A stretch of 64,000 bases of DNA from Hymenobacter yonginensis (lineage in GTDB: Bacteria; Bacteroidota; Bacteroidia; Cytophagales; Hymenobacteraceae): assembly GCF_027625995.1 (NCBI RefSeq), contig NZ_CP115396.1, positions 2,852,001 through 2,916,000 of the forward strand, written 5' to 3'. Below are positions 8,513 through 16,477 of the stretch, piece after piece. Position numbers and translations under genes: made by a program. Each line of letters begins with the position of its first letter. Within the stretch, counting starts at the first letter, position 1. The notes beneath the pieces are model-generated. The model had not been told where the DNA came from. It ran no database searches and saw only the letters and a list, made by a program, of their open reading frames with translations.

Positions 8513-8992
8513 GTGAACGAACCTGCCGCCGCTTCTGCTGCCTTCGACAAAGCCCGCACCGGCCTGTGGGCCAGCCTGCAAAAACACCTGAGCACCGTGT
8601 ACGCCGCCGAAAAGCAGTTTCGGGCGGCCACGGCCTTCACCACCGAATTTCCCTTTTCCGCCGCCGCCCTGGAGCCCCAGCAGCTGCTCGACTACCAGCA
8701 CCAGCGCGCCGTACTGCGCGACCTGTTCGTGGACGAAACCAGCCAGCTCGACAGCCTGGTGAAAGCCGTGCGCCAGAAAAGCTACGCTGAGGACGACAAG
8801 AAACTGCTGTTTCTGATGATTTTGGGATACATGGACGTGGCCGCCACCATCTTCACCCTACTCGACACGCACCGCCCCAGCCGCATGGACAAGGACGAGG
8901 AGCTGGAGGAAGCCGCCACCAAATTCGAGCGGGTCCGCAACTTCGTGCGCCTCAACATCCGCGGCCTGGGCAGCCTGCTGCCACGGCTGTAG
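8513..8992 (+). CDS. Uncharacterised helical protein
   Basis: 159 aa if translation starts at the GTG at 8513 (MNEPAAASAAFDKARTG); no better ATG is near, and the frame upstream to 8372 has poor coding character and would cover the divergent dxr promoter. All-helical appearance with many Ala, Leu, Glu and Lys; contains DDKKLLFLMILGYMDVAA, which may be one short hydrophobic helix. No family recognised. Codon use fits the neighbours, so it is likely real. Convergent with the GreA/GreB-like gene. Confidence 0.6.
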   Translation: MNEPAAASAAFDKARTGLWASLQKHLSTVYAAEKQFRAATAFTTEFPFSAAALEPQQLLDYQHQRAVLRDLFVDETSQLDSLVKAVRQKSYAEDDKKLLFLMILGYMDVAATIFTLLDTHRPSRMDKDEELEEAATKFERVRNFVRLNIRGLGSLLPRL

Positions 8993-8997
8993 TCGGC

Positions 8998-9105
8998 TGT
9001 GGCCCGGACTGCAGTCCGTAGCCCGTCTGACTGAGCACACCGCTGTACCAGCTACGGGCCTGTTTGCGCAGCGTGTTTGGGCCCCGGACTGAAGTCCGGA
9101 CCACA
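8998..9105. repeat. Inverted repeat, CCGGACT family (H)
   Basis: TGTGGCCCGGACTGCAGTCCG at the left and CCCCGGACTGAAGTCCGG plus ACCACA at the right are complementary, and each arm is itself palindromic. TAGCCCGT/ACGGGC forms a further inner pair. It fills the gap between two convergent genes and may also serve as a terminator. Confidence 0.65.
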
Positions 9106-9114
9106 TTTCACGCG

Positions 9115-9573
9115 CTACGCAATGGCTTCAATCCGGACCGGCTTGCCGTTGAACACGGCTGACTCCCCGGCCCGCTTGCCGGCCAGTGCCGCCGCTACCG
9201 GCGCGGCAGCTGATACAGCAAAGTAGTCCTGCTCCTCTACTGTGAGCTTGCCCGCGCTGATGCCGAGGTAGAACGTGCCCATGCTGGTACGCACCAGCGC
9301 CCCGGGCCGCACGGTGTCGCAGGGCAGGGCGGGGTTGATGCGCTGCAGCTCGCCCTGGAGCTGCTGGGCCTGCTGGAGCTGGATGGCGTTCCGGTCCCGC
9401 TCGTTCTGGGCCATGGCGCGGCCGGTTTCGTACTTGTCGCCGGCGCTGCTCTTGGTTTCGGAGTTGGCAGATTCCTGAGCGGCCCGGATGGCGGCCTGGC
9501 AGGCGTCGATGCGCTCTTGCACGTAGGCCAGGCAGAGGGCGTGGAGGGTGGGTTTGATTAACTGATTTATCAT
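9115..9573 (-). CDS. GreA/GreB-like C-terminal domain protein
   Basis: 152 aa. An N-terminal coiled-coil helix pair (residues about 10-80, with ESANSETKSSAGDKYETG) is followed by a beta domain ending FNGKPVRIEAIA. This layout resembles the transcript-cleavage factors GreA/GreB, and this family is common in Bacteroidota, where databases sometimes mislabel it. Whether it acts on RNA polymerase is inference. ATG at 9573. Single-gene unit. Confidence 0.6.
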   Translation of the reverse strand: MINQLIKPTLHALCLAYVQERIDACQAAIRAAQESANSETKSSAGDKYETGRAMAQNERDRNAIQLQQAQQLQGELQRINPALPCDTVRPGALVRTSMGTFYLGISAGKLTVEEQDYFAVSAAAPVAAALAGKRAGESAVFNGKPVRIEAIA

Positions 9574-9612
9574 TTATGCAAGGATCGGCTGAATGGCATT
9601 CAGGTTATATAA

Positions 9613-9978
9613 TCACCATAACAGACGTTTGATGTGTGACCAAAAGCTTTCAGAAAGTACCGGTTTATAGTAAAGCACATCTTTATAAAGAATCACTTCG
9701 ACTTCTTCGCCTATGTACAGCAATGGCCCCCTACTACTGGCATATTTTAAACGGCAGCGTTGTAGGGTTCCGTTCTCAGTTATGTAATCAACCTGTGGGT
9801 ATGGTAACCAAGTCCAGGTTCCAGCTACACGTACAAATTCGCTCTTGTACTCTACTACTATTGCCCACGTGTGATATCCGTCATCCTTTACTTTTTGCTT
9901 ATGTATGGCAGAGTGTTTTATTGCTAGAAAAACGATTATCGCGAATACGGACAGAACAGCTGGAAACAGCTCAATCAT
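9613..9978 (-). CDS. Small membrane protein of unknown function
   Basis: 121 aa, lower GC than its neighbours. One N-terminal membrane helix (LFPAVLSVFAIIVFLAI), then a soluble beta-rich part (WAIVVEYKSEFVRVAGTWTW and LLYIGEEVEVILYKDVLYYK). The layout recalls DUF3592-type membrane-anchored domains, but I do not recognise it firmly. Base composition suggests acquisition from elsewhere. Confidence 0.6.
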   Translation of the reverse strand: MIELFPAVLSVFAIIVFLAIKHSAIHKQKVKDDGYHTWAIVVEYKSEFVRVAGTWTWLPYPQVDYITENGTLQRCRLKYASSRGPLLYIGEEVEVILYKDVLYYKPVLSESFWSHIKRLLW

Positions 9979-10055
9979 AGATAATTAACAATCAAAAGTT
10001 TAACGCAATTTATCTTACTCTTTCTGCCATTACAGCTTAGGCTTGCTACAGATTG

Positions 10056-10253
10056 TTAAGTGTAGCAAGACAACGCAAACAAATAGCAGCTATGCGTTCC
10101 TCTTATCCAAATTATATCGATGTCGCCAGTGGCCCGCATATAGCCGTAGCGGGCTACAGCATCTGCTCCTACCACCATGTACTCAACGCCGTTGGCGTTT
10201 AATAACTCGACAAACTCTTTGTACTCCTGAGTAAGCTGGTTGGCCTGTGCCAT
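10056..10253 (-). pseudogene. Truncated MNT-type nucleotidyltransferase
   Basis: From the ATG at 10253 the frame reads MAQANQLTQEYKEFVELLNA then GVEYMVVGADAVARYGY and TGDIDI. This is the N-terminal part of the small nucleotidyltransferases usually seen as bicistronic modules, some of them toxin-antitoxin pairs. The GGYAV motif has become GADAV. Similarity stops right after the DxD metal motif, then about 15 unrelated residues lead to a stop; family members run on for roughly another 100 residues. A broken gene. Confidence 0.65.
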
Positions 10254-10425
10254 TGCCGAGAAAGTAAAAACTATAAGCTTGTCGCCGCAAAAATTCCAAA
10301 GCTTCCATACGTTCCTCCACGCTCTTGGAGCGCCAAAAAGCAGCAGCATCCGCATCTTGGTCGTAATGCAATGACGTTTTGCGAGTGGCTGATTTATCGA
10401 AGCGGATAATAGAACAAGTTACGGC
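10183..10425 (-). pseudogene. Remnant of the partner gene of the nucleotidyltransferase
   Basis: An open stretch without an ATG encodes FWRSKSVEERMEALEFLRRQ, typical of the small protein normally encoded just before such nucleotidyltransferases. It now overlaps the nucleotidyltransferase start in a different frame. The only available starts are TTG or non-standard codons. Read together with the truncation downstream, this is a decayed two-gene module. Confidence 0.5.
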
Positions 10426-10432
10426 ATTTCAC

Positions 10433-11929
10433 TCACCCAACGCCCAGCAGCCCCTCGGCTAGCGTCCGGTCATTGCTCAGGCGGGGCACTTTGTTCTGGC
10501 CGCCGAGTTTGCCCTGGCTTTTCATGTAGCGCTGGAAGGCCCCGGCCGGCAGCAGCGTGAGCAGCAGCGGAGCCAGAATGTGGCCGGCCAGCAGGTCGTC
10601 GTAGTAGGTGTTGCGCTGGCGCAGGCCCGTGTCGAGGGCGGCGGCGAAGGCGGCAGGATCGTGGGGATGACGGGCGAATTCCACCAGCCACTCGTGGCGG
10701 GAGGGCACGGCGGGGTCGTCGCTGACGCGGGGGGCCACGGTGAATTCCACCACTTCCGCTTCGGGGTGCTGGCGCATGGCTTCGCGCAGGGTCTGCTCCA
10801 CTTCCTCGCCGATGACATGCTCACCAAAAGCCGACAGAAAATGTTTGATGCGGCCCGACACCACCACCCGAAACGGGTACTTACTCACGAAGCGCACCGT
10901 GTCGCCGATGGAGTAGCCCCAGAGGCCGGCGTTGCTGCTCAGCACCAGCGCATACTGACGGTCCAGCTCCACCTCGGCCAGCGTCAGGCGCGGCGGGTTG
11001 GGCTCGAAGAACCGCTCGGCCGGGATGAACTCATAGAAGATGCCCGCGTCCAGCAGCAGCAGTAGGCCAGGGTTGCCGGGCTCGTCCTGGAAGGCGAAGA
11101 AGCCCTCAGAGGCCGGAAACAGCTCCACGCTGTCCACGGGCCGGCCGATGGTGTCGAACAGCTTTTTGCGATAGGGCTCGAAGTTGACGCCGCCGTACAC
11201 GAACAGGTCGAAGCCGGGGAACACCTCCCCCACTGGCCGGCCCGTGCGCTGCACAATCCGGTCGAAGTACATCTGCACCCAGGGCGGAATTCCCGAAATC
11301 AGAGTCATGGGCGCCGGCAGGGTTTCGTCCACAATCCGGTCGAGCTTGGTTTCCCAGTCCTCGATGACGTTGGTGGCGTAGCTGGGCAGCTGGTTGCGGC
11401 GTAGGTAGGCCGGCACGTGGTGGTTGACAATGCCCGAGAGCCGGCCCGTGTGGATGCCGCCCACCGTTTCCAGCTCCGGCGAGCCCGACAGAAACATCAG
11501 CTTGCCATCCAGAAACCGGCTTTTGCCGGTGCGGTGCACGTAGTGGAGCAGGGCATCCCGCGCCCCGTTGATATGGTTCGGGATGCTGTCCTTGGTCAGC
11601 GGGATGTACTTGGCGCCGGACGTGGTGCCCGAGGTTTTGGCCAGATACAGCGGCTTGCCGGGCCAAAGCACATCGGCCTCACCGGCCTTCACCCGCTCGA
11701 AATACGGCTTCAAAGCTTCGTAGTCGCGCACGGGCACGCGGGCGGCCAGGTCCTGGGCGGTGCGGGCCGTGGCCAGGTCATGGTCGCGGCCGAAGGCGGT
11801 GCGGGCGCCCTGCGCCAGCAGCCCGCGCAGCACCCGCTGCTGCGTGCCGATAGGGTCCTGCTGCCACTGGGCGTACTGGCGGGCAACGTAGGCGGCCAGC
11901 GGCCGGCTCAGAACGGATTTCAGACCCAT
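10433..11929 (-). CDS. GH3 family acyl-adenylating enzyme
   Basis: 498 aa, ATG at 11929. Matches the GH3 auxin-responsive-promoter family of adenylate-forming enzymes found in Bacteroidota: ATP-binding motif TSGTTSGAKYIP at residues 99-110, FVYGGVNFEPYR and ELFPASEGFFAFQDEP in the middle, and GRIKHFLSAFGEHV near the hinge of the C-terminal domain. Such enzymes activate a carboxylic acid with ATP and may conjugate it to an amine; the bacterial substrate is not known. Apparently monocistronic. Confidence 0.85.
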   Translation of the reverse strand: MGLKSVLSRPLAAYVARQYAQWQQDPIGTQQRVLRGLLAQGARTAFGRDHDLATARTAQDLAARVPVRDYEALKPYFERVKAGEADVLWPGKPLYLAKTSGTTSGAKYIPLTKDSIPNHINGARDALLHYVHRTGKSRFLDGKLMFLSGSPELETVGGIHTGRLSGIVNHHVPAYLRRNQLPSYATNVIEDWETKLDRIVDETLPAPMTLISGIPPWVQMYFDRIVQRTGRPVGEVFPGFDLFVYGGVNFEPYRKKLFDTIGRPVDSVELFPASEGFFAFQDEPGNPGLLLLLDAGIFYEFIPAERFFEPNPPRLTLAEVELDRQYALVLSSNAGLWGYSIGDTVRFVSKYPFRVVVSGRIKHFLSAFGEHVIGEEVEQTLREAMRQHPEAEVVEFTVAPRVSDDPAVPSRHEWLVEFARHPHDPAAFAAALDTGLRQRNTYYDDLLAGHILAPLLLTLLPAGAFQRYMKSQGKLGGQNKVPRLSNDRTLAEGLLGVG

Positions 11930-11981
11930 ATGTAGGCAGCATCGAAAAGTAAAGGCGTAAATGTACTGCGCTTGTCGCCTA

Positions 11982-12548
11982 CTAGTAGCCTACTCTCTTC
12001 CATCCCGTTGCTTTGAAACAGGATGTATCCACTGGCTCAGCAAACTGCCATAGGTCCAATAACGGGGTGAGCTTAACAATCCGCTGCTGCGGATAACTGG
12101 TTGCAAAACCATCGTCCCGGGATTGTGCCGCTATTCGAACATCTGCGTCAGTTGTGCTTTGATATAGAACCTGCTTGTCCTGCCAAGTTGCATCTTGACC
12201 AATCCAGTAAACGCCCAAGAACAACAAGGAATAGAAGAATGCAGGCACAGCCAGAAATGCTGCCATACTCATCAACAGATACCGCAAGACGGGACGTAAG
12301 GTCGAAGCGCGGAAATTCAAGACCAAGGCAATAGGCCATAACCAGCCCAATCCTATCTGTAGAATATGGAAGGAAGTTCGAAGGTCTGTACTATCGACTA
12401 TTTCAACTTTAGCGTAACTCGATAAGAGCTCTATATTCCAAAGCACAAATCCTAGCCAGCCCAAGATAATGACCCAGTTATTTGGATCTGATGAGGAAGG
12501 TGGATCTGCAGAAGGCAATGGCATTGTTGGGTAAAGTTTACGGTCCAT
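11982..12548 (-). CDS. Uncharacterised membrane protein
   Basis: 188 aa from the ATG at 12548 (MDRKLYPTMPL); the frame continues to 12626 but would then run into the divergent osmC promoter. Three likely membrane helices: NNWVIILGWLGFVLWNIELL, ILQIGLGWLWPIALVLNF and MSMAAFLAVPAFFYSLLFLG, then a soluble C-terminus. GC is lower than the neighbours. No family recognised. Confidence 0.6.
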   Translation of the reverse strand: MDRKLYPTMPLPSADPPSSSDPNNWVIILGWLGFVLWNIELLSSYAKVEIVDSTDLRTSFHILQIGLGWLWPIALVLNFRASTLRPVLRYLLMSMAAFLAVPAFFYSLLFLGVYWIGQDATWQDKQVLYQSTTDADVRIAAQSRDDGFATSYPQQRIVKLTPLLDLWQFAEPVDTSCFKATGWKRVGY

Positions 12549-12639
12549 GAAAGCGAGTATAGAAACCTCTGCTCCCGTAAGGCAGTATGCTAGTTGCGCG
12601 TCGGCGCAACCCTCACTTCCAAACATACTCTACTTCCCC

Positions 12640-13068
12640 ATGATCAACCAACGTGGCACGGCCGTCTGGAACGGCGACATTAAAGGCAGCGGCGAAATTG
12701 CCACCCAGAGCGGCACCGTAAAAGCCCCCTACTCGGTAGGTGCGCGCTTCGAGGGCCAGAAAGGCACCAACCCCGAGGAGCTCATCGGCGCGGCCCACGC
12801 CGGCTGCTACACCATGTTCCTGACCAGCATCCTCACCAAAGATGGCAAAGCCGTCAAGCAGATCCACACCGAGTCTAAAGTAACCCTGGACACCTCGGGC
12901 GAGGTGCCGAAAGTGGTAAAAATCAGCCTGACCACTGAAGGCCAAGTAGAAGGCATCTCGCAGGAGGAATTCCAGCAGTACGCCGAGAAGGCCAAGGAAA
13001 ACTGCCCTATTTCAGTCCTGCTGAAAGCCGTACCGGAAATGGAGCTGGCCGCGGCTAAGCTGAAGTAA
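12640..13068 (+). CDS. OsmC/Ohr family peroxiredoxin
   Basis: 142 aa. Start at the ATG at 12640 (MINQRGTAVWNGDIK), the usual family N-terminus. The two catalytic cysteines are in place: Cys56 in AAHAGCYTMFL and a second in KENCPISVLLKA near residue 121. These enzymes reduce organic hydroperoxides in the cytoplasm. Length and motif spacing suit the OsmC branch better than Ohr. Confidence 0.9.
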   Translation: MINQRGTAVWNGDIKGSGEIATQSGTVKAPYSVGARFEGQKGTNPEELIGAAHAGCYTMFLTSILTKDGKAVKQIHTESKVTLDTSGEVPKVVKISLTTEGQVEGISQEEFQQYAEKAKENCPISVLLKAVPEMELAAAKLK

Positions 13069-13073
13069 GGTAT

Positions 13074-13143
13074 TATTCCGAGTGTAGCGAGGAATCTGGA
13101 TTCATCACAAGTAGTTACCCAGATTCCTCGCTGCGCTCGGAAT
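13074..13143. repeat. Inverted repeat, GAGGAATC family (C), copy 1
   Basis: ATTCCGAGTGTAGCGAGGAA at the left and TTCCTCGCTGCGCTCGGAAT at the right form a 25-bp imperfect stem around a 20-base loop. Related copies are at 27224-27344 and, as a single arm, at 36000-36031. It separates two co-directional genes. Confidence 0.75.
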
Positions 13144-13226
13144 GACGATCCGTGCAAAACCGGCTGCGCCGCGTGCGTTGCCGGTTTTTCGCTTTCTTTG
13201 CTTTTTGTTGCGACCATCACCGTTTT

Positions 13227-13715
13227 ATGCCCACTACCTCTACCCGCATCCGGCTTCAGCCCGCCAACACTTCCCGCATCCCGTTTTGGGGGCAACTGTT
13301 CATCGGCTCACTCTGGATTGCCTACACCGTGGCGCTCATCGTCACTGACCAGGGCCTCAACGATCTGCACTTCCTGCACTACGTGTTTCTGGTGTTCAGC
13401 CTGATCTACGTGGGCTACGTGCTGGTGCACAATGCGCCGATTTTCGGCACGCAGAGCTACCTGGAGTTCACGCCCGGCTACATCGTGCACAAGGCTGGCC
13501 TGTTCCGGGCTAAGCAGGTAATTCCGGCCGAAAACATCAGCCGGCTGGAGTTGGTGCCGCGCCAAGTGCGCGTGCATACCCACAACGACGGCACCTACGC
13601 GCTCAGCCTGCGCGAAGTGCGCGGCCGCAAGCGCCGCCGCCTGCTCATGGAGCAGCTGCGCGCCTTCGCCGCTCAGTACCAGATTCCGTTTGTGGAAGGC
13701 CCGGCCGTTGCGTAG
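13227..13715 (+). CDS. Membrane protein with PH-like domain, unknown function
   Basis: 162 aa from the ATG at 13227. Two membrane helices (FWGQLFIGSLWIAYTVALIV and HYVFLVFSLIYVGYVLVH), then a cytoplasmic beta-rich part (YLEFTPGYIVHKAGLFRAKQ, IPAENISRLELVPRQVRVHT) resembling bacterial PH domains, and a basic stretch RGRKRRRLLMEQ. Function unknown. Convergent with dnaA across a terminator. Confidence 0.65.
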   Translation: MPTTSTRIRLQPANTSRIPFWGQLFIGSLWIAYTVALIVTDQGLNDLHFLHYVFLVFSLIYVGYVLVHNAPIFGTQSYLEFTPGYIVHKAGLFRAKQVIPAENISRLELVPRQVRVHTHNDGTYALSLREVRGRKRRRLLMEQLRAFAAQYQIPFVEGPAVA

Positions 13716-13734
13716 CGCCGGCCAGCCGTCAGCA

Positions 13735-13769
13735 TAAAAAAAGGCGTCCCCAGCGGGAAGCCTTTTTTT
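13735..13769. terminator. Bidirectional terminator between a PH-like gene and dnaA
   Basis: A run of seven A, GGC, a short imperfect loop region, GCC and a run of seven T. Short stem but strong tracts on both sides, between convergent genes. Confidence 0.7.
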
Positions 13770-13785
13770 ATGGGCTATAAGGCCT

Positions 13786-15282
13786 CTAGCGGCCGGCAAA
13801 TTTCTTGCGCAGCTCCACAATCTGGCTGCGGAAGTTCTTATCAGAGTCAATCAAATCCGACACGGTCTGGACGGAGTGGATGACGGTGCTATGGTCGCGG
13901 CCGCCGAAGTGGTGGCCGATGCTCTTGAGCGAGTGGCTGGTGTGCTCCTTGGCGAAGTACATGGCCACCTGCCGGGCCGTCACGACTTCCTTTTTGCGGG
14001 TTTTGGCTTTCAGCAAATCCAGCGGCACGCTGAAATATTCGGCGCAGGTTTTCTGGATGAAGTCGATGTTGACTTCGGCCTCCACTTCCTCGATGATGTG
14101 GCGCAGGGCCTGCTTGGCCATTTCCAGGTCGATTTCGCGGCGGTTGAGGCTGCTCTGGGCCACCAGCGAAATCAGCACGCCTTCCAGCTCGCGCACGTTG
14201 GTGTTCACGGAGTGCGCCAGGTACTCCACCACCTGCGGCGGGATGTCGATGCCATCCTGCTGCATTTTGTTCTGGATGATGGCCATGCGCGTCTCGAAGT
14301 CGGGGCTTTGCAGGTCAGCCGTCAGGCCCCACTTGAAGCGGGACAGCAACCGGTCCTCCAGCCCTACCAGGTCGCGCGGCGGACGGTCCGAGGTCATCAC
14401 AATCTGCTTGCCGGCCTGGTGCAGGTGGTTGAAGATGTGAAAGAACATCTCCTGCGTCTTGTCCTTGCCCGACAGAAACTGCACGTCGTCGAGAATCAGA
14501 ATATCCACCAGCAGGTAGAAGTTCGCGAAGTCCTGCACGGCGTTGGCGCGCAAGCTCTCGATGAACTGGTTGGTGAACTTCTCGGCCGACACGTAGAGCA
14601 CGAACTTGTCGGAGTTGGAGCTTTTGATGTGGTTGCCGATGGCCTGCACAAGGTGGGTTTTGCCGAGGCCCACGCCGCCGTACACCATCAGCGGGTTGAA
14701 GCTGGTGGTGCCGGGCTTGTTGGCCACGGCGAGGCCCGCCGAGCGCGCCAGCCGGTTGCAGTCGCCCTCAATGTAGTTTTCGAAGGTGTAGCTGCCGTTG
14801 AGCTGCGAGTGCAGATAGTTGCGGTCGATGGCCTTGCTGGCCTCGAAGGGGTTGCGCAGCGTGGTGGCCGACGAAACCGGCGCCGCCGCCGCGCCCGCCA
14901 CGTGCCGCGCCGACGACGACATGGGGCCGCTGGCCAAGGCTGCGGCCGGGGTGGCTACATCGGCGGGGCCGGCGGCCTTACGGGCGGTGGGCAGGTTGAG
15001 GGTGCGGGGCTGGTTCTGGCTGTTGCCCTGGTCGACCACGATGCTATATTCCAGCCGCCCGTCGGGGCCCAGCTCCTGGTGGATGGCCCGCTTCAGCTCC
15101 TCCACGTAGTGCTCCTCCAGAAACTCGTAGAAATACGTGCTCGGCACCTGAATGATGAGCACGTTGTTCTGCAAATGCACCGGCATGATGGGCATGAACC
15201 ACGTTCGGTAGCTCTGCTCACCAATATTCGCTTTGATGACGCGAAGGCAATTGGCCCAGACTGTACGGCAATCCTTCAGCAT
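13786..15282 (-). CDS. dnaA: Chromosomal replication initiator DnaA
   Basis: 498 aa, ATG at 15282 (MLKDCRTVW); the TTG one codon upstream is less likely. Domain I (residues 1-80, with WFMPIMPVHLQNN) for helicase loading, a variable Ala-rich linker (about 85-160), the AAA+ domain with Walker A GGVGLGKTH near 205-213 and Walker B LILDDVQFL, and domain IV with the DnaA-box-binding signature GGRDHSTVIHSV near the C-terminus. It opens the replication origin. No DnaA-box cluster is seen beside it, so the origin is probably elsewhere. Confidence 0.98.
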   Translation of the reverse strand: MLKDCRTVWANCLRVIKANIGEQSYRTWFMPIMPVHLQNNVLIIQVPSTYFYEFLEEHYVEELKRAIHQELGPDGRLEYSIVVDQGNSQNQPRTLNLPTARKAAGPADVATPAAALASGPMSSSARHVAGAAAAPVSSATTLRNPFEASKAIDRNYLHSQLNGSYTFENYIEGDCNRLARSAGLAVANKPGTTSFNPLMVYGGVGLGKTHLVQAIGNHIKSSNSDKFVLYVSAEKFTNQFIESLRANAVQDFANFYLLVDILILDDVQFLSGKDKTQEMFFHIFNHLHQAGKQIVMTSDRPPRDLVGLEDRLLSRFKWGLTADLQSPDFETRMAIIQNKMQQDGIDIPPQVVEYLAHSVNTNVRELEGVLISLVAQSSLNRREIDLEMAKQALRHIIEEVEAEVNIDFIQKTCAEYFSVPLDLLKAKTRKKEVVTARQVAMYFAKEHTSHSLKSIGHHFGGRDHSTVIHSVQTVSDLIDSDKNFRSQIVELRKKFAGR

Positions 15283-15335
15283 CAAGCAGTTAGTTACGAA
15301 ATTCGGTGGTGTCTAGGTAGAATAGCAGAGGCGCG

Positions 15336-15362
15336 AACGGGCCCCGGAAGGGCCCGTTTTTT
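15336..15362 (+). terminator. Terminator hairpin upstream of dnaA, pointing right
   Basis: AACGGGCCC (15336-15344) pairs with GGGCCCGTT (15350-15358), followed by six T. The T tract is on the plus strand, opposite to both flanking genes, so it would stop a transcript running antisense to dnaA. On the minus strand it lies within the dnaA leader. Confidence 0.6.
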
Positions 15363-15436
15363 CCAAAGGGAGACAAAAATGTGGAAAAGTCAGGAGAGAA
15401 AAAACCGTTTTGCCCCTTGTATTTGTCCGGCTTTTA

Positions 15437-16366
15437 TCAGGCTGCCTGAATGGGCACTACAGCGGCCGCAGCCACGCTTGGGCGGCGGGTGCCGCGCTCA
15501 AACGTGTAGTCGAGGCGGCCGAGGTTGATGCCCGACCAGCCCACCTGGTTGATGAGGGTCTGATGGCCGTTGGCGGCTACCACCACGTCGGGCTTTTCCA
15601 GGAAGGTGTGGGTGTGGCCGCCCAGAATCAGGTCGATGCCGGGGGCGCCGGCGGCCAGCTTGAAGTCGTCGAGCTTGGCCGACTCGTACTTGTAGCCCAG
15701 GTGCGACAGGCAGATCACCAGGTCGCACTTTTCGGCACCGCGCAGCTTGGCCACCATGTCTTTGGCTACCGCAATCGGGTCGAGGTACTTGGTGGCGCCG
15801 AAGTTCTTGTCGGCCACCAGCCCGGCCATCTCAATGCCGATACCGAACACCCCGATGCGGTGACCGGCCTTTTCGAACACTTTATAGGGCTGGAACTTGC
15901 CGGCCAGAATGGTATCGGAGAAGTCGTAGTTGGCAATCAGGAACGGGAAGCCGGCGTTGGGCAGCTGCTTCTGCAGGCCTTCGAGGCCGTTGTCGAAGTC
16001 GTGGTTGCCGAGGGTGCTGGCGTCGTAGGCCATCTGGGTCATGAGCTTGTACTCCACTTCGCCCTGGAAGAAGTTGAAGTAGGGCGTGCCCTGCCAGATG
16101 TCGCCGGAATCCAGCAGCAGCACGTTGGGCTCCTGGGCCCGGATCTGCTTGATGAGCGCGGCCCGGTGGGCCATGCCGCCCATGCCGGCCCACTGCGCGG
16201 CGTTGGCCGGGAAGGGTTCCACGCGCGAGTGCATGTCGTTGGTGTGCAGAATAACCAGGCGACCGGCTTTGGCATCGGCGGCTACGGCCGGTAGGCTGTT
16301 CAACCCCAACAAACCCAGGCTGGCGGCTCCCAGGCCACTATTTTTCAGAAAGTCGCGACGATTCAC
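15437..16366 (-). CDS. Metallophosphatase, catalytic half of a 5'-nucleotidase
   Basis: 309 aa from the GTG at 16366, which gives the Tat-type signal MNRRDFLKNSGLGAASLG. Calcineurin-like metallophosphatase motifs follow: LHTNDMHSR (residues 40-48), DSGDIWQGTP, GNHDFDNGLEG, and GGHTHTF, which together hold the two-metal site. Expected to hydrolyse nucleotides or similar phosphoesters in the periplasm. Family members usually carry a C-terminal substrate-binding domain in the same chain; here that domain is the separate upstream gene. The pair is 111 bases apart and probably one operon. Confidence 0.88.
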   Translation of the reverse strand: MNRRDFLKNSGLGAASLGLLGLNSLPAVAADAKAGRLVILHTNDMHSRVEPFPANAAQWAGMGGMAHRAALIKQIRAQEPNVLLLDSGDIWQGTPYFNFFQGEVEYKLMTQMAYDASTLGNHDFDNGLEGLQKQLPNAGFPFLIANYDFSDTILAGKFQPYKVFEKAGHRIGVFGIGIEMAGLVADKNFGATKYLDPIAVAKDMVAKLRGAEKCDLVICLSHLGYKYESAKLDDFKLAAGAPGIDLILGGHTHTFLEKPDVVVAANGHQTLINQVGWSGINLGRLDYTFERGTRRPSVAAAAVVPIQAA

Positions 16367-16477
16367 GGTATTGATTTGCTGATGTGTGGATGTACTTATG
16401 TGCGGCGGCGGCATAGATGAGTTCTGTGCTTGCTGTCTGAACGAACTCAGCACAGCAACCCATCAGCAACCAGCACA

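Noticed and set aside
10183-10250. C-terminal QRVCRVIKRQRR of the partner remnant as real protein
   Set aside because: It resembles the usual end of such partner proteins, but is read from DNA that clearly encodes the nucleotidyltransferase start in another frame, so the likeness may be chance.
15283-15436. Replication origin beside dnaA
   Set aside because: Only one near match to a DnaA box (TGTGGAAAA at 15380) and no AT-rich unwinding stretch or box cluster, so oriC is not supported here.
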